Below, piece after piece: positions 34,844 through 47,618 of a stretch of 64,000 nucleotides of DNA. A model generated the notes under the pieces. It did not search any database. It was given only the letters and a program-made list of their open reading frames with translations, and had not been told where the DNA came from. Made by a program: the position numbers and the translations under genes. Source of the stretch: Vicia villosa (Eukaryota > Streptophyta > Magnoliopsida > Fabales > Fabaceae). Each line of letters begins with the position of its first letter. Positions within the stretch are counted from its first letter, which is position 1. The stretch is from the NCBI RefSeq assembly GCF_029867415.1, contig NW_026705226.1, forward strand, positions 868,001 through 932,000, in the 5' to 3' direction.

Positions 34844-37449
34844 CCAATCACTTGATTAGCTGAAGTTTTGGGAAAAAGTTCCCAAATGTTGTTTTGTTCA
34901 GTTTGATTTAAATATTCTTGCATGAAAAAAGACCAATGTTCATCAATGATAGCTTCGCCGATTGCTTTTGGCTCAATTTGTGAAACAAAGGCCACAAATT
35001 TACTACTCTTATTGAGGGAGCGTCTAGTAGTAACTCCCTTTGAGATGTTTCCAATAATATTTTGAGTAAGACGATCCTTTTCCATCCTCCATTATTTCAG
35101 AAGATCTTGATGATATGAAGGAGTATCTATATTTTGATCTTGAACATGTAGTTCATTTTCGACTTGATTTTGATTTTGATCTTGTTATGCTTCTTGATCA
35201 TTTTCTCCCAAATTCGACTTTTGTAGAATACATGCATAATCAATAACTTCTACTTCTAACTATTTAATGTTAGTTTCATCAAAGGCAACATAAACTTATT
35301 CTTTTATTGTCAGGGTTCTTTTGTTAAATACTCTAAAAAATTTGCTTGGAATGGAATATCCTATGAATATGCCTTCACCAACTTTTGCGTCCAATTATTT
35401 GAGGTTGTCTTTCCTGTTGTTAAGGAAAAAGTATTTGCATCCAAAAATATATAAGTGCGAAATATTTGATTTTCTTCCATTATATAGTTTATAGGTCGCC
35501 ACTTTAGAATTGGTCTTATCAAGACACTATTCATAACATAGCAAGCAATGCTTACTGCATCATCCTAGAAATATTTAGGAAGGTTTCTCTCATTGAACAT
35601 CATCCTCCAAGCTTTTACAGAGATCTATTTTTCCTTCCCACTACCCCATTTTGTTGGGGGAGATCGTGGAGTGGAAAAGGTTTGCTGAATACCATTATTG
35701 TTACGAATTTTTTTGAATTCTTCATTTTGGAATTCTTCACTGTGGTCACTTCTAATGGATGTAATGCTCACTCCTTTTTCGTTATATGGATAACCTTGGC
35801 TTGTTTTTAGAAGGAAGTAAATGCATCTCTTTTTTGAGATAAGTCATCCACAATTACAAGGGTGTAGACATTTCCACCAAGACTTACGGTTTCGGATGGG
35901 CCAAAAAGATCCATGTAGAGCAGTTTTAAAGGTCGATCCGTGGAAATAATATTTTTTTTCTTTTAAAGAGGCTCATACTTGCTTTCCATTTTGACACGCA
36001 TCACATAATATGTTATTTTTTAAATGTAAGTTTGGCAGGTCATCTACGAGATCCTCGTGGACCAACTTGTTTAAATGGTCCACATGGATGTGAGTTATTC
36101 TTTTATGTCATATTTCCACTTTATGAGCTCGTAAATAGTGTTTCATTTGATTTAGGTTTAATAACTATACAATGAGAAGAATCAAAGGTTACATTGTTAC
36201 CTTTGCCACATTATTGGCTTCTGATAAGTAAATTATGCTTTCGCATTTTATCCAAGAGATTTTACCCGACCGTTGGACTAGGGCCTTACCAACAGTGCAA
36301 AACCTAAATTTTTCCCTTAATATTATCACCATAAATACAAAATCTCCATTATTAGGAAAGAATGAGAACAATGAGGTTTTATCACTAGTCGTATGCTTTG
36401 AACAACTGCAATAAAGGTAACATTTAGCGTTCAAGGCTGCAAAGGTTCATGCAATAAAAACATAGATCTTAACTTTAGGTACCCATATCATCTCGAATCT
36501 TTATTGTTAGTTTCATGAATGTTCTTATCATTGGTTTTCTTTTTGAGATATAAGCGTTTGATGACGCATATGAATTTTTCATTTTGCGCTCACAATGTTT
36601 TTTTGTAAAAGTATGAAGGAGGATGTCATTATTTCCTCTCATTAATTTTCTTAATAAAATAGAAATGGAATTATGACCTTTTTTATTAGAGTAGTTGTGT
36701 TTTAAGATTTTGCAATAAGAGGTGGATTTAGCATTACAAATGTTACTAAAATTCTTACTATTATTGTTTGGTTCATAGCAAAGTCTGACTTTATTGTAAG
36801 AAGCTCTCTAGTTTCCCAATAAAAAAAATTCAAGTTATCTATTCCTTTGGTGAACTTGGCAAGTGTATTTTGAAGATCACAAATTTCATTTTAGAAAGTA
36901 TCACATTTATTGCACTTGATAGGTTCATCTTCTTTGGTATAAGTGGAAGAGTCTTGAACTTGATCATTTTGTCTTTCTCTAGGAATTTCTATTTCTTTCT
37001 CAAGGTTTTTTAATTTTATATTCAAGAGAAGAAATAATATCCTTGGATATAGGGATAATTTGTTCCATTTTACTTGTTTCTTTTGTTAGCTTCTTACAAA
37101 TGCGAATAAGATAATGATAAGAAAAATAAGAGGTTACCTCATCATCTTGATGATTTGCCATGAGACAGAAGGTGGCTTCTTCTTCTTCATCATATGATAA
37201 TTTCTTAGATTTCTTATGATTTCGATTGTCTTTTTTCATTAAAGGACAATTTGACCTAATGTGCCCCTTATTTCCACACATGTAGCACGCGGAGATGAAT
37301 GAATCTTTTTTTGCACCTTTTTCTTATTTCTCATGCCTTATAAATCTTTTGAAGTTTTTTTTACTATAAGACACATGTCACCGTCAGAGTTGGAGTTTTC
37401 GGCTTTGAGTGCTAGACTTTTGATTTTCTTTTCTCCTTCCTCGTGTGTG
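34844..37449 (-). pseudogene. Copia gag end, integrase and start of reverse transcriptase
   Basis: Minus-strand order: a gag zinc knuckle (CGNKGHIRSNCP) with a Lys-rich tail at 37281-37000; integrase core remnants at about 36100-35250 (IVDDLSQ; PTKWG; AWRMMFNERNLP); the pre-RT region at 35085-34844 (TTRRSLN; AFVSQIEPKAIGEAIIDEHW; NNIWELFPK; NQVIG). Stops and shifts are frequent. The reading breaks exactly at the CCAAT duplication and at the GTGAA duplication (37450-37454). Confidence 0.85.
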
Positions 37450-37454
37450 GTGAA

Positions 37455-40400
37455 TGTAACACCCGTATTGCGATTTATTATTTAATTTGGATTATTTTAG
37501 TATTTATTGAGTTTTGGCGTATTTTGAGCAACCGAGTCAGTATTTTTACGGAATAAGGGTCGAGAGTTAATCGTGAATTTTAATATTTTTAGTATCAGAA
37601 ATATTAGTAGATTAATATTTGGAGTTTGGGAAATATTCTGAGTAATTAAAATTAAACCGGGTAATTGAGACATAGAGTAGTTAGGAGGTATACTATAATT
37701 AATTAAATGGGCTTGTGAGAGTTATGTTGTACGTGTGCATTTTGTTGGCCCAATTAGAAAATAGTAGTATCACCCAGGTTTTTAGAAAAACCAGAAAAAC
37801 ATAACTTGAGGCACATTGTGAAAATAGAAGTAGCAGAGAAGAGAATAGGAGAAGAAGAGAGTACGGGAAATTACATAGTAGAGCATTTTAGGGATTTTGA
37901 CCGTTACAAAAACTAGAGCGACTTTCGATCCAAAGGTAAGGGTGGAGTTCTTGCTCTATAAACGGAGACATGATGAATTGTATGTGGGGTTTAGGGAATT
38001 GATATTATCTATTTGTTTCGGTTGATTTTCTGATATGTGTAGTATTATTGTGTGTTGTTTCTGGAAATTGTATGTAAAAATTATGTTGCTATGTGATTGT
38101 TATTTGGTTTGTTTTGTCTATGATGTTGGAATAAATTGAAATTATGATCGATGATTGTGAGAATAATTTCTGTGATGTTGGTGAACCCCTGTATTGATTA
38201 AAGTCTGAGTCTGGAATGAAAAATAAGACCGGAAGGAAAAGAAAATAGTTAAGGGGCGGGGGCCCTAAATGGAGAGACGAACGTCCCTTAGAAAAGAAAC
38301 AAAGTGGGGAGACCCACATTGGGTGTGGGGCAGGCGACACTTGGTTGGGTCGGGCGCCCTTGGCGTGTCCCTTAGTTGGGACAGTTGTCCCATAGGTGGG
38401 GACGGGGGGCATAGGTTCACAGAATGTAATTCCTCTTAATAATTAGGTACTGAGTTTTATTAATAGGCACCACTTGTAAATTAAATTAAGAACCTAAATT
38501 AATTCAATTAGCAGCCTTAGAATAAATTAGCAATCACCTAATTAAAATCCAATAGCAGATGAATAGCTGGGAACAAAAGAAACAGTGACAGTAATTCTAT
38601 AGCATAACAGAAGTAGTGTTGGTAGCAGGTTTTCTTGTACATGCATAATAATACTTAGCAGAATGAATAACAGAGCTGTAGTAACTAGCACAGTGAATTT
38701 TTAGAAGTAGCAGCAACAAGTATATATAATATCAGTAATAGAACATAAACAATAGTAGACCGGAAATGATTTAACTGAGTGGGAAAAATTAGGAGTTTCC
38801 GGAAATAATTCGATGTTCGTTATTCTCGTGATGTTTTGGCGATGTTGTGACGCGGTGAAATATTATGAATATTGTGAATTGCATGAGGATAAAGCGACGG
38901 TAATTTATCAATGATTATTGATAATTTCTGGTGATATAGGCAAATTCCTTGTGACGATATTTTGTGATGCGTTTGTGATTGTTGCATTTAATCTGTGTCA
39001 CATGAATTGCATATTTTGGCGACGGCCTGAATTTGGCGAACACTGACGAAGGCTTATGCCTGTTGGAATGCCTCTATTAATTGACAATTGGAGATGGGGG
39101 ATGAAGCCCTGGGTACCACATGCATTTGCATGGAGTCGTGTCTCATACATTAGTACTGTTTATGACGTTGTGTGTGACTTTTTTTTTTGGAATTGACGTT
39201 AAACCGTTTTTGGTTGAAATATCAAAGTGATGTATATTATAACGAACCTGAATATATACTGTTTATCATGAATTCGTTTGATATCTTACCCCTTTATTTG
39301 TTTCGCTGTTGGCTTTGTACTGGTAACATGCAGGTGATGGTTGTAACACCCCTTTCTAACATCCAATAAATTTAAATAATAAATAAACAGAGTAACATGC
39401 ATACAGAAAAGGATGTCACAGGTTTGGTTTCCATACATTGAAAAATCAGAATTTTAAACGAAATTACATCAAAACAACATGATATACCCTGGCCATTAAA
39501 TAACACAACCTGTATAACTTATGCTATAGAATATTATGCATAAACACAAAGCGGAAATAAAGGTTTATTATCATACAAGTTTCAATGAATATGGCCCATA
39601 CCATATCCACCTACCAAAAGACAAACTAATATACACATCATCATATGTCGAATACCAGTTTGGCTACAAGCCATCATATTCCAAAATATACATCATAGTA
39701 TGAAACAACACAATAATAAGCAGCATAAGTCGAAAAACCCCCTTGTGTTACAAGATCAGAGCATCAGACTCGATACCTAATCTATAACCAAAATATAGGA
39801 GTCCTTCGGCTAACCTCCGACTAATCTACTAATCGCCTGAACCTGCACGTTACCAATAAAGGGCAACATTCAAACAGAAGGGTGAGTATTCACATTATTA
39901 TGAAAAAGTATAATAAGGTATAATGAATGCATACATCAATACACCAATGAATATAATACTCACACTTCCAATTATCATTCCTTCAATTAACACATCACTT
40001 CACACATAACCAATCACACAAAAGATTATGGTCAAACACCACATAGCAAGAAAATGTGACTCGATTCAAATATGACTCTATGCAATGTGACTCTTATGCA
40101 TGTGGTACCCATCATGTGAACCCTCAGTTTCACCGCTTTCCTATTCAATACCTAGAATCCAAGCCACACTTCTGATCCGGACAAGATACAGAAGCTACGT
40201 CTATTTCAACGTCTGCACGTCTATTTCCAATAAAGGATTAACGACTACGCCTGATTCCATTAAGGACATCAACATCTGCTTGTGAACCCTCACGTTTCAC
40301 CACTTCCACAATGAAGTCGACTAATGCCATGAATGAGTGTGCCATAACAAAACCATATATGCAATTAAGATTATCACACAGAATCTTAACATACCGCATA

Positions 40401-42033
40401 TCTCAATAATCCGCACAATGATTATTCATAACCCATATCGCACACATAAACAATTACATGTTCTTTCCATATCACATCATAATAATTTAATCACATGCTA
40501 ACCAATCCTATATCAACATATAGAACATTCAATTAGCTTCCTAACGCTTCAAACGGCGCGTAGAAAGGACTTACGGATCAAAAGATATAGTAAAATGAAG
40601 TTTGGAAAAACAAAATATTGCACTGGTCGCTTAGCGGGTCGCTTAGCGAACATTCCAGTGGCAAAATGCAAAAAATGCAAGAAGCTCCGCTTAGCGGTTT
40701 CTGGGAAATTTCCAGAAATATCTTACTTCGCTTAGCGGACCCAGGGCCGTTTAGCGGACCCAGGGCCGTTTAGCGGACCTGCGGTTATGCAGAAAAATCA
40801 GTTCTGCAACAGACCTGCCAAGATCATTCCAATCATCCCAAAACCTCATCTAAGCTCCCTTATATCTCCTACACCACATATACATGCTATATATTCATTC
40901 TAACAACCAATGATTTAGGGTTGATTCAAGAAATGTTCATAAAACCTAATATTTCTTCTCACTCAAAAAAAGCTATGGAAAAGAACAATAATGGATGATC
41001 AACCAACATAACCACATAAGGAACACCAAACATTAATCAAAACATTGTTTAATCATACAAAGATATGAAAACATGTATATCTCTTACCAAACAAGCAAAA
41101 CGGAAGAAAATGACAAAGGAAAGAGATGAAGAACAAACAAACCAAATCATACAATACCACAATAATGTCAATCCTCACCCCTACCTTGATTCTAGCTTAT
41201 GGTTTGATCTCTTGGTTCCTAGAAGATTTTCTTCCACTTTCTCTTCTTTCTTCCTCTTTTTTTTTTCTTCTGATTTTCTTCTACTATCTTTTCTCTCTTA
41301 TCTCTTTTCTATCTTTTTCTATCTAACCCCCTACTTATCAAAATATCCTAACAAAATATCTCCCATTGCGGTCTAAACTTAATTGCTCAGAAAATTCCCA
41401 AAACGCAAAATAAACTCCAACTATTATTTCTACTACGGAAAATATCAAAATCACCTATTAAATATTTGTCCGCTATGTCGAACTAATACCGACTGAAAAA
41501 TACTCAAAAACGATAAAAACACATTTAAACACAATTATGCACATAGACAAATAATTATTATAACAAATAAATCAAATAACCTATTAAAATAAATACGACT
41601 AAAAACAGGCTGTTACAATGGCAGTGAGTGAAGATTAGCCGCTGTGAGTCGAGTCGGTTGTCGCTCTGATACGTAGCACTCAGAGGGACAAACACATGTT
41701 TTAGTTTATGTTTTCTTTGCTGAATTTTTAGTGATGTTTTGCTATTGGTTTGTAACTTACAGTTATTTTGCGAAGATGCTATGATGTTAACTTAATTTTT
41801 GGGAAGTTTTGTGAATCCGCTGCGTGGTAAAATTTTATTTGATGAAGTGACTTTTAAAGACTAAATTAATTGTTATAGACTTGTCCATTTGATTAAATGT
41901 TCTATGTATCGATGTTGAAGGCGTGTATGCCATAAAATGATTTAAATGTCGAAATGTGACATCCCATGTGTATGTTTGGAATTTTTATACTCTGATTTAT
42001 GAATAAATTATTGGGTAGAATTGGGGTGTTACA
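37455..42033 (+). mobile_element. Tekay-like solo LTR (about 2,298 bp) holding a second solo LTR
   Basis: TGTAACACCC to GGGTGTTACA with a perfect GTGAA duplication (37450-37454, 42034-42038). Both flanks continue copia gag. There is no internal region, hence a solo LTR. It has a G-rich block at 38255-38410. It is interrupted at 39342-41617. Confidence 0.88.
39342..41617 (-). mobile_element. Tekay-like solo LTR, 2,276 bp, minus orientation
   Basis: Its ends TGTAACACCC / CTGTTACA are flanked by ATGGT and ATGGC, a 5-bp duplication with one change. The minus-strand end matches the pattern at 32411. A block with at least six GCTTAGCGG or GTTTAGCGG units lies at 40625-40790. Confidence 0.8.
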
Positions 42034-42606
42034 GTGAATCTCTTTAGTTCCATCTCGTGTTCCTACAGTTTTCCAAAAAGAGTGTATGTGTCCATAGTTG
42101 ATAAATCTCTAGATTCACAAATCACAATGACTTTAGGTTTCCAGCTACAATTTAAGCATCTAAGAATTTTCACAACTAATTCCTCATTTGAAATAATTTC
42201 CCAGAGTTCTTATATGACTCATGATATGGGTAAGTTGTGCCTGCATCTGATTTATGTTAGTTATCTTTAGGTTTCATTCTGAAAGTTCACACTCTTGAGT
42301 TAATGTGCCCAAACTTGCTTTATTTACCTTAGTAGTTTCTTCATTAAGACTAAGAGCAGTAGCGATAACAGTTTTTTCCTTCAAACTGCACTACACATTT
42401 TTTTTATCATATTTTGCCTGATCCTTTTTAGGTTTTTTTTTACTAAAACGCCATTAACTATGCGTAGGAACAAATGAACCTTCCTTCACATCCTTCCAAA
42501 TACCACAATCCATCCCTTCAGTGAAAAACTTCATTTTCTCTTTTTATAAACTATACACTTCTCCATTAAAGGATGGGTGATTGTTTAGTGAATATCTTGA
42601 AGCCAT
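42034..42606 (-). pseudogene. Copia gag N-terminal part
   Basis: An ATG at 42606 opens MASRYSLNNHPSFNGEVYSL, followed by a stop, then KFFTEGMDCGIWKDVKEGSF. This is a recognisable copia gag start. The remainder continues at 37449 beyond the solo LTR. Confidence 0.75.
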
Positions 42607-42658
42607 TTTTCTCTCGGGACGATTAATATTTAATAAGAGTTAGACTCTGATGACACTT

Positions 42659-44040
42659 GTTGAACAAGTGACTCCAAGCACAAGAGCGGGGTGAACCGTA
42701 GTATCCAAAATTTGCCATTAATTTAAATTTTTTATTACTTAAGAAGCAAATTGTGTTATCATTTTTAATATTAGAAAGAAAAGCAGTGGAAAACAAAGTA
42801 GTAAAGTAAATAAAAAAAATACAAGAGAAGGGTTAAAGAGATTACACAAGAGAATTATCCAAGTTTGGCTGAATGTTGACCTACTCGTGTCCCTAAGAGA
42901 TCTTCTTAAGATTTCACTATAATATTGAGCTTTTACATGTTATGTTCGTGATCATTTGATACTATCGAATCAAGATATTTTACAATGGCTTATCCTCCAA
43001 CCAAAAGAGGGATTTTCCAAAGGCTGAGCTCACAAACCGAGTAGAAATTTTATTTCTGATCTCAACAATCAAACATAACTTTTCAAGCTAAGCTCTATAA
43101 CCAAACAAATATTTTGCAGATGGTTGATGTCAAGAACCAAACTCTATTCTTCAAGAGTATCACACTCTTTAAAATAAAAAATATGGCATGACACTAATAC
43201 AACTCTTTCCTCACTAATAGTTTTCTCTCACAAGGCACAAAACAAAACATTGGTGAAAGAGAAAATATTTAGAGAGAGATAAATTGTGAAGAATTAAGAA
43301 AATCCTGAATTCTGGTGCATAATAAAGTGAGGAGAAGTCTCCTTTATATAGAAAAAAAAGTTGGCTTAAAAGGGAAACAATTCACGTGCCTTTTAAATGA
43401 TCTAGTCAATTGGTTAATTGCCTATTCTGTTAGACACTTGCAATAATCGATTATTTGGGCCCAAAAAGGAAAATTTTGATATATAGTTGTTATTACTCAT
43501 TAATAGATTGATATAATCGAGTATATATCGATTATGATTCATTTAGTCCATTAGGATATAAGTCTAATCGATTAGAGTGTTCAAAATTTCCTCCCAATGA
43601 AGTTGGCAGTCCCCTAACTGATTGACTCAACCTTAAAAACATTTTTTGGTGTTTTATTATGTAAAAAGAGACTTCAGAATAATTTTAAGTGGGTGTATGT
43701 GTGTAATTTTTATTAGTATCTTAGGAGTTACACTCCTACTTTCACAAGACTATGGTCACTCAGACATACTCGATCAAACGAACTTTCACACCTCCTCTCT
43801 TTCACAACTTTGAAGGTTTCAAGTTCCTTTGCCACATGTACCGCTCATATAAGCACTTTACAGGAACATTGAATCTTCAACTTGATGCAACTTGAGATAT
43901 CTTCAAGTCAATCACCATCATTAAGGAGTTGAAAGATATCACCACCGACTTCAGCAATCTTTAGCATTATCCTCATCAAAATACTAGGGAGGTTGTCAGC
44001 GCGATTATCAGTCTCATACCTGCAAACACATAGATCCATA
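42659..44040 (-). repeat. 5' LTR of the nested copia element
   Basis: About 1,382 bp between the degenerate primer site (about 42642-42655) and 44040. Its outer 256 bp match 18827-19086. The first bases on the minus strand are TATGG instead of TG, a decayed terminus. Confidence 0.7.
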
Positions 44041-44639
44041 TAAGCAAATAGATAAAATTGACCATACTTGCTCTCGGCAGCGTATGATCTTGTCCTAGAC
44101 TATTTTACAGAGTTTGTTTAGGATACATAAAGTTTGACTATTTTTAAAAGATTTTTCTCGGTTAAACCTGAAACACTTTCGTAACCTTGATTTAACCGTC
44201 TGGTCTCTCTAGTTCAAATATCAATCATACCCTTTTAATATATGATTAATATCTATGAATATCTTTACTTTCATAAAGATATACATTTTATTGCAGAAAA
44301 CCAAAGCAGACACAACACTTTTCGTTATTATTTTTAACATAAAACTTACATGAGATATGCCATTTAGATAATCCTCATGGTCCTAAACCCAAGAGTAACT
44401 ACTTAAACATGAATAAAGTGAAAGCATAAATCATTGATATAAAAGCAATAAACATGATAATAGGTAATGACATATAAATTATAAAGCAAACAAATGATTA
44501 AACGTTGATTGAAGTATCAAACCAATACAAAGGACTAAGTCCTTCGGAGAGACTTTTACAAAACTTCAAAAGTAGTAAAAAAAAAAAGCAAAAGAAACTT
44601 AAGAAGAAATTATAAAGTAGTGTCCGATATATGGTGTAC
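44041..44639. other. Unassigned AT-rich sequence
   Basis: No supported open frame, repeat partner or motif is seen. Confidence 0.4.
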
Positions 44640-45543
44640 AAATTCAATAATTACAATGGCTTTTGATAGGCTTAGATTCATAAACCTGGGCTTAATTTTA
44701 CCTCTTGTTTAATTATAATTTCAATCATCTTCTCTAATGTCAAGTTTGCTAAAGTCTGATGAGATATCATATCCTTCATTAAATAAATTATAAAAAATAT
44801 GTCTTTCACCTATCCTTTATATCTTTTTCATGAACCAAGACTCTTCCTTCTTTATCTTTAACACACTTCACTTGATCCAAATCTCTTATCTTTTTTCTAT
44901 TCCCTTAGCAAGTTAAAGATTGGTATAATCTGAGAAAACTTGAGCTCTTTCTTCACTCACTGTCTTCTTGGTCTCATTCTTAACTTTCTTATACTTTTTC
45001 CAAGTTTCAATATTTTTACACCTAGATCATTCTTTAAAATAATAATTTTTTCCTCCAACTTTAATCTAAACACTTTCATTCCACCGCCATGATTTTTTAT
45101 CCCTAGATCCAATATATCTTGATTCTCCCAACATTTATTTAGCCACCTTTTAAATCTAATGGGTCATCTTATTCCATATATCTTTGCATTTCTTTATGGT
45201 TGTTCAAACACTCCCTCCAAGATTAGAAACTTATTCCATATATCATTTGCATTTGTATTAGAAACTTCATTGTTTTTCACCATTCAAATACCACCACTTG
45301 ATTCGCCGTCACTCCCATCTGACTTCTTCTTTTTGCTCTCTCTTTGATTCTTACATCCAAAATCATTCCTCTATGTTGGATAGTCAAACTCTTTTTTGAA
45401 ATAACTTTACAGTTCAAGCAAATCTTCATATCTGAATTTCTAATAAGAAAAAAATCTATCTGAAAACATGTCACCCATTTATCTCTTTTTCTAAACCAAA
45501 TATTTGTTATAGTAAGATCCAGAGCCGACAAAAACTCCAGCAT
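44640..45543 (-). pseudogene. L1-type LINE fragment (endonuclease end and downstream)
   Basis: From 45543 down, the minus strand reads FLSALDLTITNIWFRKRDKWVT, then QIDFFLIRNSD and LTIQHRGMILDVRI, the C-terminal half of the L1 apurinic-type endonuclease. Downstream text to about 44700 (WWNE-like motif, then Lys/Glu-rich) fits the linker before the L1 reverse transcriptase. The 5' part and the reverse transcriptase are missing, with stops inside. Confidence 0.75.
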
Positions 45544-46606
45544 AAATTTACCCCATTAACCTTCCCTCTATTAATTTATAAATATCAATAACTTGTTTAT
45601 ATTAATACATAAATTTAAATAAAAGCTTCCGATAATGATTAAATCCTAGATCAACAAGTTACACTCATTTAACTCAACTAACAAATACCAGTCGAACCAT
45701 CTCACCCACACTTAATAGCTTTAGATATAAAAGTTTGGAAAGTATCTAGATGTTTACATGCTGAATTAAGATGTGTACTTAAGAATGCTGCCAGTCTGCC
45801 ACCACTACATTACATCCACTTGCTTCGTATAATCGAATCATTTCACCAATGAAAAGAGGGTCAAATAAGGTTGTGACAAATGTAGAATCTATGTTCCTTC
45901 TAAAAGCAATGGTATGAATTCATTTTGGACATATGCCTACGTTGCCTCGTCCTTATAACAGGATCAACGACCATTCAAAACCACATAAAAAGTATATTAA
46001 CCAAATATAAACAATCTAAAGGATCAAATCTAACAAAGTAAGCATCTTATTGATCACACTTTAGAATAAAACTAACTTTCCATAAATCAAAATTATTTTA
46101 AACTCTTTCTACTACATGCACCTAAAAACATTGCTTGCTGCTATCAAATCTACCTAAAAAGTATTGTCATAGAAATCTCATAGTATTTAGCGGTGCTAAG
46201 GACATGCCACCGAAAAAACAGTAACTCAATTGTCATAATTAAGGAAACTGAATTATTGCTCCATCAACTGATATAGCAAAAGCTTTTGCAGTTATACCAA
46301 ACTTCCACCTAGCCAGAAAATTCCATTCATGAAGTTTCTTTTTGGAAAAAAGTGTTGAAGATCAACTGATGCCAAGGGAATCATGTTTGAATCTTAGGTG
46401 TTGTGAGATATTATATATTATTATAGATAATGTTTTTGTGTTTTCATAAAAAGATTCAGCTAAGCTTTGATGACAATACTAGGTGGTGGGGGAGTGTGGT
46501 TGATGAGTTTTGAAGGAAAACAATATAGGATAGTAGCATATTACAGAGGGAAGAGGAAGGAACAATAATAGAGTTATATAGTTTAGAATTCTATAGAATA
46601 AGTTAC
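45544..46606. other. Spacer upstream of the CASP-like gene
   Basis: No coding region is seen. The last few hundred bases should hold the promoter of the gene at 46607; no clear TATA box was singled out. Confidence 0.4.
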
Positions 46607-47264
46607 ATGAATGAATTACCTGGTTCTGTGGGCACAAGTGTCAGTTTCAGTTTGAGATTAGGCCAGACTTTGTTCTCATCTGCTTCTCTTCTCTTTATGT
46701 CTTTGGGAGTTGAATTCTACAGCTACACTGCTTTCTGGTACTTTCTCTTTTCTCTGCTATTCATTTTTTTGTGATAATCTAATGAGTATATTCATGAAAT
46801 TTTCCATTATTCATGATGTAGCTATTTGGTGACAATCATGGGTCTGGTTATACCTTGGAGTTTCACATTAGCTTTGGTAGATGGATACTCTGTACTGGTT
46901 AAATGCCCGATTCGTCAACCGGGAATACTACTGATTATTGTTGTGGGAGATTGGGTATATACTTAGCTTTCTCTCTAATCTATTAAGTTTTTTAAGTACA
47001 TATTTGAATTGGCCGCTGCCGATACCGGCAACCAACCATCTGTTGGTAACTTGAGTTTATTTGCTGCAGATTTTATCAACACTCACACTAGCAGCAGCTT
47101 CATCAACTGCTAGTGTTGTAGATCTCCTGCTTGATTCTCAAGGATCTTTTTGTCCTATAAAGCTTTGCCGCAGGTACAGGATATCTGCAGCTCTGGCCTT
47201 TGTGTCATGGTTTCTGTCATTGGCATCCTCTCTTTTTAACCTTTATCTGTTACCCTCTCTGTGA
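46607..47264 (+). CDS. CASP-like membrane protein, family 5 type, three exons
   Basis: The exons are 46607-46737, 46822-46954 and 47070-47264, all with GT/AG borders and matching phases, giving 152 residues, the usual size of CASPL5 proteins. Four membrane segments are predicted near residues 21-40, 44-66, 76-106 and 124-148. The family's conserved Arg (R17, in LRLGQ) and Asp (D87, in GDW) are present in membrane spans 1 and 3. A SYTAF motif lies in the first loop. CASP-like proteins are plasma-membrane proteins related to those that organise Casparian strips; the role of this subgroup is not well defined. The N-terminus is short (about 17 residues). It ends 354 bp from the PPR gene, tail to tail. 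Subgroup 5C is my best guess. Confidence 0.9.
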
Positions 47265-47618
47265 TTCTTATTTATTCCCCTGTAAAAATATTAGATTGAC
47301 CATAGTTTATTTGTAATACTTTTCCATTTTTTACATGAGACATTCCTAGTTTATCAGTGATCTATAACTTAAAAACTCACATGCATTTGTAATGGAAAGC
47401 ATAGAGAAAACTCAATGTTAATATAGATTGGTCTATTCAATTCTATTCCGCGCACAAAGTTGCCATGCATCAGATACACCAAGAACAGGAAATCATAAAA
47501 TGCCAACCAGACTCATGTTCAATTTGCTACTGTGAATGAGTCCAAGGATAAAAATAGACTAGTATACAGATCTCAGTTTTTACAGTAAATGGCAAACAAA
47601 AAGTAATTAATCTGTTAG

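Larger units (their letters stand above)
18827..44040 (-). mobile_element. Ty1/copia element (minus strand) shattered by three nested insertions
   Basis: Parts in minus-strand order are: 5' LTR 44040-42659, primer-site remnant about 42655-42642, gag 42606-42034 and 37449-36990, integrase about 36100-35250, and reverse transcriptase 35090-34844, 29539-29292 and 20504-19907. RNase H is at 19628-19446, the polypurine tract at 19087-19104, and the start of the 3' LTR at 19086-18827. Each break is bridged by a 5-bp target duplication: GTGAA, CCAAT and TATAC. Removing the insertions leaves about 6.5 kb, a normal copia length. The 3' LTR is truncated to about 260 bp. Stops throughout show it is inactive. 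Confidence 0.85.

Noticed and set aside
41065..41376. Hydrophobic Phe/Ser-rich frame
   Set aside because: It is a T-rich tract within a Tekay-like LTR, not a membrane protein gene.
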